DNA of 8,831 bases. It comes from Anaerolineae bacterium CG2_30_64_16 (GTDB lineage: Bacteria > Chloroflexota > Anaerolineae > CG2-30-64-16). Every line of letters starts with the position of its first letter. The first letter of the stretch is position 1. The translations under genes and the position numbers were made by a program. The stretch lies in the NCBI GenBank assembly GCA_001871755.1, contig MNXL01000115.1, positions 1 to 8,831 of the forward strand, read 5' to 3'. Below the pieces are notes generated by a model. The model did no database searches. It was not told the origin of the DNA and saw nothing but the letters and a program-made list of their open reading frames with translations. Shown here piece after piece: positions 5,250 to 8,831 of the stretch.

Positions 5250-6326
5250 ATGACCGCAAATCCCATAGTGCTGCTGGTGGATGATGAGCCGGACACCGTC
5301 CGCCTGATGCGCAAGATCCTGCAGGCGGATGGCTGCGAAGTCGTCGAGGCCATCGACGGTGACGAGGCGTTGACCGCGTATCGCGAGATCACGCCCGATC
5401 TGATCCTGTTGGACATCATCCTGCCGCACCGCGATGGCCTCGACATCCTGCGGGAGATCCGACAAACGGACCTCAACACCGGCATCATCATGGTCAGCGC
5501 GCTGACGTCGGAGCGGATTACCATCGATTCCATGCTTTCCGGCGCGGACGACTACATCAGCAAACCGTTCCAATTGCGTGAGATGCGGGTGCGCATCCGG
5601 CAGGTCTTGGACAAAACCGCCCTGCGCCGGGAGAATGCCCGTCTGCAATCGCAACTCGAGCAGGCCAACGCGCGCATCCGCGAACTGCTCGAACGTTACA
5701 TGCCGGCTCCCGTGATGGCTGAGTTCATGCACAGCACAGAACCGCCAGCTTTGGGCGGCAAACGGCAGGAGACAACCATCCTCTACGCCGACATCCAGGG
5801 CTTCACGCCATTGGCCGCATCGATCCCATCGGATCAACTGATAGAAATCCTGAATCGCTACTTGGGATTGGCGGCTACAGCGATCCAGGCCCAAGGCGGT
5901 ACCCTGGACAAGTTCATGGGTGATGGCATCATCGGCCTTTTTAATGCTCCCACCCTGCAGGTCGATCACGCTTTACAGGCTGTCAAAGCTGGCCTGGCTA
6001 TCGTCGCCGCGTTCCAGGCGGCCGCTGGATCAGACCCCAAGCTTTCGGTGGGCATCGGCATCAACACCGGTGACGTCGTGGTCGGCAACATCGGCACACC
6101 CCAACTGATGAACTACACGGCCATCGGGGATGCCATGAATCTGGCCCAACGCCTGGAAGAGGCCGCCGGACCCAACGAGATCTTGATCGGCCCCTATACC
6201 TGTGAGTTGATCCGGGACGCGGCCGACGTTGAGTCGCTCGGGCCGTGTCAGATTCGTGGTCGCAGCGAGCCGATCACTTCGTACCGCGTGCTGGGAATTC
6301 GGCCCGAGAGCGATTCGGATAGTTAA
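5250..6326 (+). CDS. Response regulator fused to a class III (IIIb-type) adenylate cyclase
   Basis: This 358-residue soluble protein joins a receiver to a nucleotidyl cyclase and should make cyclic AMP in response to phosphorylation. The receiver (about 5-120) has acidic Asp11-Asp12, phospho-acceptor Asp55 in LILLDIILP, switch Ser83 and Lys105 in SKPF. A coiled coil (about 121-150) leads to the cyclase domain (about 172-345). Metal ligands are Asp181 (ADIQGFT) and Asp225 (FMGDG). Base-selecting positions are Lys221 and Thr290, and transition-state residues are Asn297 and Arg301 (NLAQR). The Lys/Thr pair is the class IIIb pattern and points to ATP rather than GTP. All key residues are present, so the enzyme should be active as a homodimer. 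The start has GAGGAAAG (5239-5246) just upstream and the promoter at 5105-5132. Its kinase is not in the window. The divergent sensor is a candidate partner by position only. Confidence 0.95.
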   Translation: MTANPIVLLVDDEPDTVRLMRKILQADGCEVVEAIDGDEALTAYREITPDLILLDIILPHRDGLDILREIRQTDLNTGIIMVSALTSERITIDSMLSGADDYISKPFQLREMRVRIRQVLDKTALRRENARLQSQLEQANARIRELLERYMPAPVMAEFMHSTEPPALGGKRQETTILYADIQGFTPLAASIPSDQLIEILNRYLGLAATAIQAQGGTLDKFMGDGIIGLFNAPTLQVDHALQAVKAGLAIVAAFQAAAGSDPKLSVGIGINTGDVVVGNIGTPQLMNYTAIGDAMNLAQRLEEAAGPNEILIGPYTCELIRDAADVESLGPCQIRGRSEPITSYRVLGIRPESDSDS

Positions 6327-6343
6327 GGCCAGGAACCGATTAA

Positions 6344-6358
6344 CCTCCTATTTGGAGG
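6344..6358. terminator. Short hairpin after the cyclase gene
   Basis: CCTCC and GGAGG form a 5-bp stem with a TATTT loop, 18 bp after the TAA of the cyclase. It is followed by an A-rich stretch, not by T residues, so it is a poor intrinsic terminator on the plus strand. The GGAGGAG at 6354-6360 resembles a ribosome site, but no start codon follows at a useful distance. Confidence 0.25.
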
Positions 6359-6405
6359 AGCAATAAAAGACGGAGCATCCGCCCAAGTTATCGAATTCTC
6401 AGTCG

Positions 6406-6433
6406 TTGGCAAGCCTCGACCAGGCGATAGTAT
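6406..6433 (+). promoter_or_regulatory. Predicted promoter of the cytochrome c maturation operon
   Basis: TTGGCA (6406-6411) is a 5/6 match to the -35 consensus. TAGTAT (6428-6433) is a 4/6 match to the -10 consensus, with a 16-bp spacer. It is the best candidate between the cyclase stop (6326) and the next gene, and would start transcription near 6440. The predicted RNA would include both possible start codons at 6471 and 6513. Confidence 0.5.
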
Positions 6434-6470
6434 ACCACGATGCCACAACCCTGGCAATCGTACTTAAGTC

Positions 6471-7550
6471 ATGCGTCAAGTACATATAGTATTCTTTGGA
6501 GCGAATGGTTTTATGTTCTTTCCTCAGCGCAGAGCCGGTGCTCAGACAGCCAACGTCGCTGTCATGTCACCCGGCCGAGCTACTGTGCGGACCCAGCGGT
6601 TCGCAGTCACAGACGTCCGCAGACTGACACGCATCGGCATCCTTGGGCTTGGCTTACTGGTCCTGTTGGCGGCCCTGCGGCCGTGGCTGCCAGCGGACGC
6701 GCAAGGCCCAGCCATCACAGTCCAATCGGCTTCTTTGCGTCTTTGGCCGGAGTATGATGACCCTGGCCTGCTCGTGATCTACGTCGGCGCCCTTGCCGAC
6801 ACAGTCGCACTGCCCACACAGGTCGCTTTCCCCTTGCCGGACGGCGCGCGCGGGATCCAGGCCACGGTCCAGGACTCGTCGGGCAGCCTGCTGAACCAGC
6901 CCTGGGAGATTGTGGATGGCACGTTGACCTACACCCTCACCCAGGCCAGCTTCCACATCGAGTACTACCTGGACCGCCCACCGTCAGGTGATCAGCGCGA
7001 GCTCAGCTACACTTTCCAGACGAATTACGCCGTCGCTGGCGTCGAGATCTCGATCCAGCAACCGGCCCGCGCCACCGGCTTTTCCGTCACCCCACAGCCG
7101 GAAGGTTCGTCTGTCGGGGGCGACGGGCTGACCTATTTTCGCATCAGCCGGGCGAACCTGACCCCGGGCGACTCCATTCCCCTGACCATTCGTTACACGA
7201 AGACCGACCAGGGCTTCTCGATCGCCCCTGTCAGCACAGAGAGCAGCCAGCCGGCAGCGCAACCCGGCGCGGCGGCATCGGCGCAGTCCGCGGCCCCCAA
7301 CAGATGGCTGCCCTGGCTGCTGATCGGATTCGGGTTGGTCACCCTGGCAGGGCTGGGCACGTACTGGTACCTCAGCCAGCGACGATCGGTTGAGCCCGTG
7401 CGCGACGCCAAAAGCGGCCGGGTCAGGCCGGCCGGGCCCGTGGCGCGCGCCATGCAGGGTGCGAACCCGGCCTTCTGCACCCAATGTGGCCGCCAGTTCC
7501 GCCCCGATGACCGATTCTGCGCCCACTGTGGCGCGCCCCGCAGATCGTAA
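6471..7550 (+). CDS. Membrane-anchored protein with C-terminal zinc ribbon, unknown function
   Basis: I do not recognise a named family. The 359-residue protein has an N-terminal hydrophobic segment (about 55-70) that acts as signal or anchor, followed by Ala-Asp-Ala-Gln. A beta-rich extracytoplasmic region (about 78-250) and a Ser/Ala/Gln/Pro linker (about 254-277) come next. TM2 is at about 279-301, then a basic stretch, and a C-terminal zinc ribbon with Cys336, Cys339, Cys350 and Cys353 (FCTQCG and FCAHCG). The ribbon would be cytoplasmic if the first segment is cleaved or spans the membrane outward. The start is uncertain: the ATG at 6471 has no Shine-Dalgarno sequence, whereas the ATG at 6513 has GGAG (6498-6501) 11 nt upstream and would drop 14 residues. 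The ~54-residue N-terminus before the hydrophobic segment is long for a signal peptide, so a still later start is possible. It is the first gene of a tight operon with ccmH (20-bp gap), which suggests a role in cytochrome c maturation or membrane redox assembly. Confidence 0.8.
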   Translation: MRQVHIVFFGANGFMFFPQRRAGAQTANVAVMSPGRATVRTQRFAVTDVRRLTRIGILGLGLLVLLAALRPWLPADAQGPAITVQSASLRLWPEYDDPGLLVIYVGALADTVALPTQVAFPLPDGARGIQATVQDSSGSLLNQPWEIVDGTLTYTLTQASFHIEYYLDRPPSGDQRELSYTFQTNYAVAGVEISIQQPARATGFSVTPQPEGSSVGGDGLTYFRISRANLTPGDSIPLTIRYTKTDQGFSIAPVSTESSQPAAQPGAAASAQSAAPNRWLPWLLIGFGLVTLAGLGTYWYLSQRRSVEPVRDAKSGRVRPAGPVARAMQGANPAFCTQCGRQFRPDDRFCAHCGAPRRS

Positions 7551-7570
7551 GGTCAATAAGGAAGATATCG

Positions 7571-8056
7571 ATGAGGAAACTTCTCTGGTTTGCCCTGGCC
7601 GTGGCCGCGCTGGTCGGCGTCAGCGGGTTGCCCGCGCTGGCCCAAACCCCCACGCCCAATGAGATCAATGCCATCGCCAAAGAACTGTGGTGCCCGCTGT
7701 GCAACGGCGTCCGGCTGGACAATTGCGAGCTTCAAGCGTGCATCCAAATGCGCGAAGTCATCGCCCAAAAGCTGGTCGCCGGTGAGAGCAAGGAACAGAT
7801 CAAGGCTTATTTTGTGGAACAGTACGGCGATGTCGTGCTGGGCGCGCCCGCCGCCGAAGGGTTCAACCGCCTGGTCTGGCTGCTACCGATCCTGGCCGGC
7901 GTTGTTGGGCTGGGTTGGCTGGTGTTCTTCGTCCGCGCCGGGCTGCGACGGCGCCCCGCGGCCGCCAAAGCGGCCTCCATGACTTCCAGGCCGACCGCCA
8001 AAGCCCAAGACGATTACCTCAAACGCGTGGACGAGGAGATGGGGCGGGATGAGTAG
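7571..8056 (+). CDS. ccmH: Cytochrome c-type biogenesis protein CcmH
   Basis: This 161-residue membrane thiol protein should act in system I cytochrome c maturation, reducing or holding the cysteines of apocytochrome CXXCH sites. A signal peptide (1-25, ending ALAQ) is followed by the CcmH domain with the redox pair Cys41-Pro-Leu-Cys44 and the helical bundle through YFVEQYGDVVL (80-90). One TM helix lies at about 102-122, and a basic, Lys/Ala-rich tail faces the cytoplasm. Proteobacterial CcmH has Ser where this protein has LDNCELQAC, which adds Cys52 and Cys57. AAGGAAG (7558-7564) supports the ATG, 6 nt downstream. It lies 20 bp after the zinc-ribbon gene and 34 bp before the TlpA-like gene, clearly one operon. 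The length matches the short, TPR-less form of CcmH (CcmL/NrfF-like). Confidence 0.92.
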   Translation: MRKLLWFALAVAALVGVSGLPALAQTPTPNEINAIAKELWCPLCNGVRLDNCELQACIQMREVIAQKLVAGESKEQIKAYFVEQYGDVVLGAPAAEGFNRLVWLLPILAGVVGLGWLVFFVRAGLRRRPAAAKAASMTSRPTAKAQDDYLKRVDEEMGRDE

Positions 8057-8090
8057 AAGTAGCACATCGCAAAACGCAAAGTGAGCGCCG

Positions 8091-8678
8091 ATGACTGACA
8101 CAGAATCTATCCGAAATCCGAAATCCGAAATCCGAAATCGTCTCCCCGCCTGGGTCATCTTGCTGGGCATCGGCGTTCTGTTCGTGGCCGCGCTCATGGC
8201 GTTGCTGCTGATCAAACCACCCCAGAAAAGCCTTTGCGATGAACCGGCCCCCGATTGGACACTAACGCTGTTCGACGAATACCGCGGCGATCTCCAGACC
8301 GACAGCGTCAGCCTGGCGGACCTGCGCGGCAAGGGCGTGGTGCTCAATTTCTGGGCCAGTTGGTGCAAACCGTGCGAAGAAGAAGCCGCCGCGCTGGAAG
8401 CGGCCTGGCGCACGTATCGCGATCAAGGGATTGTCTTCGTCGGCGTCGATTACCTGGACCAGGACCCGGCCGCCAAGCGTTACCTGGAGAAATTCGACAT
8501 CACCTTCGCCAACGGTCCCGATCTGGCCAGCAAGATCTCCAAACGGTACACGATTCGCGGGGTGCCCGAGACCTTTTTTATCAACCCCCAGGGTGAAATC
8601 GTCGGCTGCCGCAAGATTGGACCGTTGACAGAAAGCGAACTGCGCCAAAGGATTGCGGAGATCATGCCGGCGCAGTGA
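8091..8678 (+). CDS. TlpA/CcmG-like membrane-anchored thioredoxin
   Basis: This 195-residue protein is predicted to deliver electrons on the outer side of the membrane to the cytochrome c maturation thiols, probably through CcmH. A cytoplasmic tail (1-18) precedes one TM anchor (about 20-42). The thioredoxin fold (about 50-192) has FWASWCKPC (active-site Cys92 and Cys95) and the cis-proline loop GVPETF (Pro159). FFINPQGEIVG is the typical central strand pair. Two extra cysteines, Cys49 just outside the membrane and Cys173, are outside the active site. Residues 6-16 (SIRNPKSEIRN) are encoded by a tandem heptamer repeat (8110-8137), so the tail is likely repeat-derived. The ribosome site before the ATG is weak (AAAGTGAG, 8078-8085); the only in-frame alternative nearby is a TTG in the TM segment. 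It is third in the operon after ccmH. A general TlpA reductase role cannot be excluded. Confidence 0.92.
   Translation: MTDTESIRNPKSEIRNRLPAWVILLGIGVLFVAALMALLLIKPPQKSLCDEPAPDWTLTLFDEYRGDLQTDSVSLADLRGKGVVLNFWASWCKPCEEEAAALEAAWRTYRDQGIVFVGVDYLDQDPAAKRYLEKFDITFANGPDLASKISKRYTIRGVPETFFINPQGEIVGCRKIGPLTESELRQRIAEIMPAQ
8110..8137. repeat. 7-bp tandem repeat within the TlpA-like coding start
   Basis: TCCGAAA occurs four times head to tail (8110-8116, 8117-8123, 8124-8130, 8131-8137). On the minus strand the unit can be read as GGATTTC, the same GGATTNN form as the array at 8684-8732. It begins 19 bp after the ATG at 8091. Because 7 is not a multiple of 3, the reading frame cycles and yields the mixed peptide NPKSEIRN rather than a repeated word. 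Confidence 0.9.
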
Positions 8679-8683
8679 CTTGA

Positions 8684-8732
8684 GGATTGGGGATTGCGGA
8701 TTGGGGATTGCGGATTGGGGATTGCGGATTGC
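8684..8732. repeat. 7-bp tandem repeat after the TlpA-like gene
   Basis: Seven heptamers alternate between GGATTGG and GGATTGC, ending in two GGATTGC units (8684-8732). The array starts 5 bp after the stop codon. A further single GGATTGC lies at 8650-8656 inside the gene end. The pattern resembles the short tandemly repeated heptamers (STRR) described in cyanobacteria, whose unit CCCCAAT is contained in the complement of this array. Confidence 0.9.
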
Positions 8733-8786
8733 GTGTGGTACTATTGTTACATCAGTCGTGTTCTTTCCGATACTCCGGGGGATCTT

Positions 8787-8819
8787 GAGAGTTGAGAAGA
8801 TAGTATCTTCTCAATTCTT
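8787..8819. repeat. Long palindrome near the window end
   Basis: TTGAGAAGATA (8792-8802) and TATCTTCTCAA (8804-8814) are perfect 11-bp arms around a single G. Allowing two G-T pairs, the arms extend to 16 bp (8787-8802 with 8804-8819). No T-run follows on the plus strand. The right half, GTATCTTCTCAAT, recurs at 2628-2640. It could be a repeat element or a dyad operator for a gene beyond the window. Confidence 0.75.
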
Positions 8820-8831
8820 CGGGGAATCGCT

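Noticed and set aside
5232..5969. 245-codon minus-strand open frame opposite the receiver-cyclase
   Set aside because: It mirrors a gene whose every catalytic residue is intact; it has no domain and no ribosome site of note.
8715..8744. Possible promoter with TACTAT at 8739-8744 preceded by TGG, -35 within the heptamer array
   Set aside because: The -35 match is only 3/6 and the downstream gene is outside the window, so it cannot be supported.

Overview
The window is GC-rich bacterial chromosome carrying seven convincing protein genes. No RNA gene, transposase or CRISPR array is visible. The gene set suggests a member of the Chloroflexota (Anaerolineae or a relative): a class IIIb-type cyclase fused to a receiver, a LysM-YkuD L,D-transpeptidase, a membrane zinc-ribbon protein next to a cysteine-rich CcmH, and many short palindromic and tandem repeats between genes. 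This assignment is inference from gene content and repeat style, not from a marker gene.

Layout: 1-335 is a non-coding leader with a partial palindromic repeat and a good extended -10 promoter. 336-1313 (+) is an NAD-dependent sugar-nucleotide epimerase/dehydratase. It converges on 1456-2607 (-), a secreted three-LysM L,D-transpeptidase. Upstream of that on the same strand, across a 33-bp palindrome, is 2710-4902 (-), a two-TM sensor with HAMP and two GAF domains but no output domain. A 347-bp divergent intergenic region (4903-5249) holds a degenerate MITE-like element with 15-bp tandem repeats and a promoter. From it 5250-6326 (+) is read, a response regulator fused to a class III nucleotidyl cyclase. 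Then 6471-7550, 7571-8056 and 8091-8678 (+) form a compact operon: a membrane zinc-ribbon protein of unknown function, CcmH and a TlpA/CcmG-like thioredoxin. The last 153 bp hold heptamer repeats and a long palindrome.

How the genes may work together: the operon at 6471-8678 looks like part of a cytochrome c maturation locus. CcmH and the TlpA-like protein are the usual extracytoplasmic thiol pair that keeps apocytochrome CXXCH cysteines reduced, and the zinc-ribbon protein is a candidate accessory factor. The effector-less sensor and the receiver-cyclase are divergently transcribed and could form a signalling pair, although no histidine kinase is present here to link them. The epimerase and L,D-transpeptidase are both envelope functions (surface glycan precursors and peptidoglycan cross-linking) but are convergent and need not be linked.

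No clearly new multi-gene system is visible. The observations most worth following are the orphan GAF sensor opposite the cyclase, the zinc-ribbon protein with the four-cysteine CcmH, and a heptamer repeat that has become the coding N-terminus of the TlpA-like protein.
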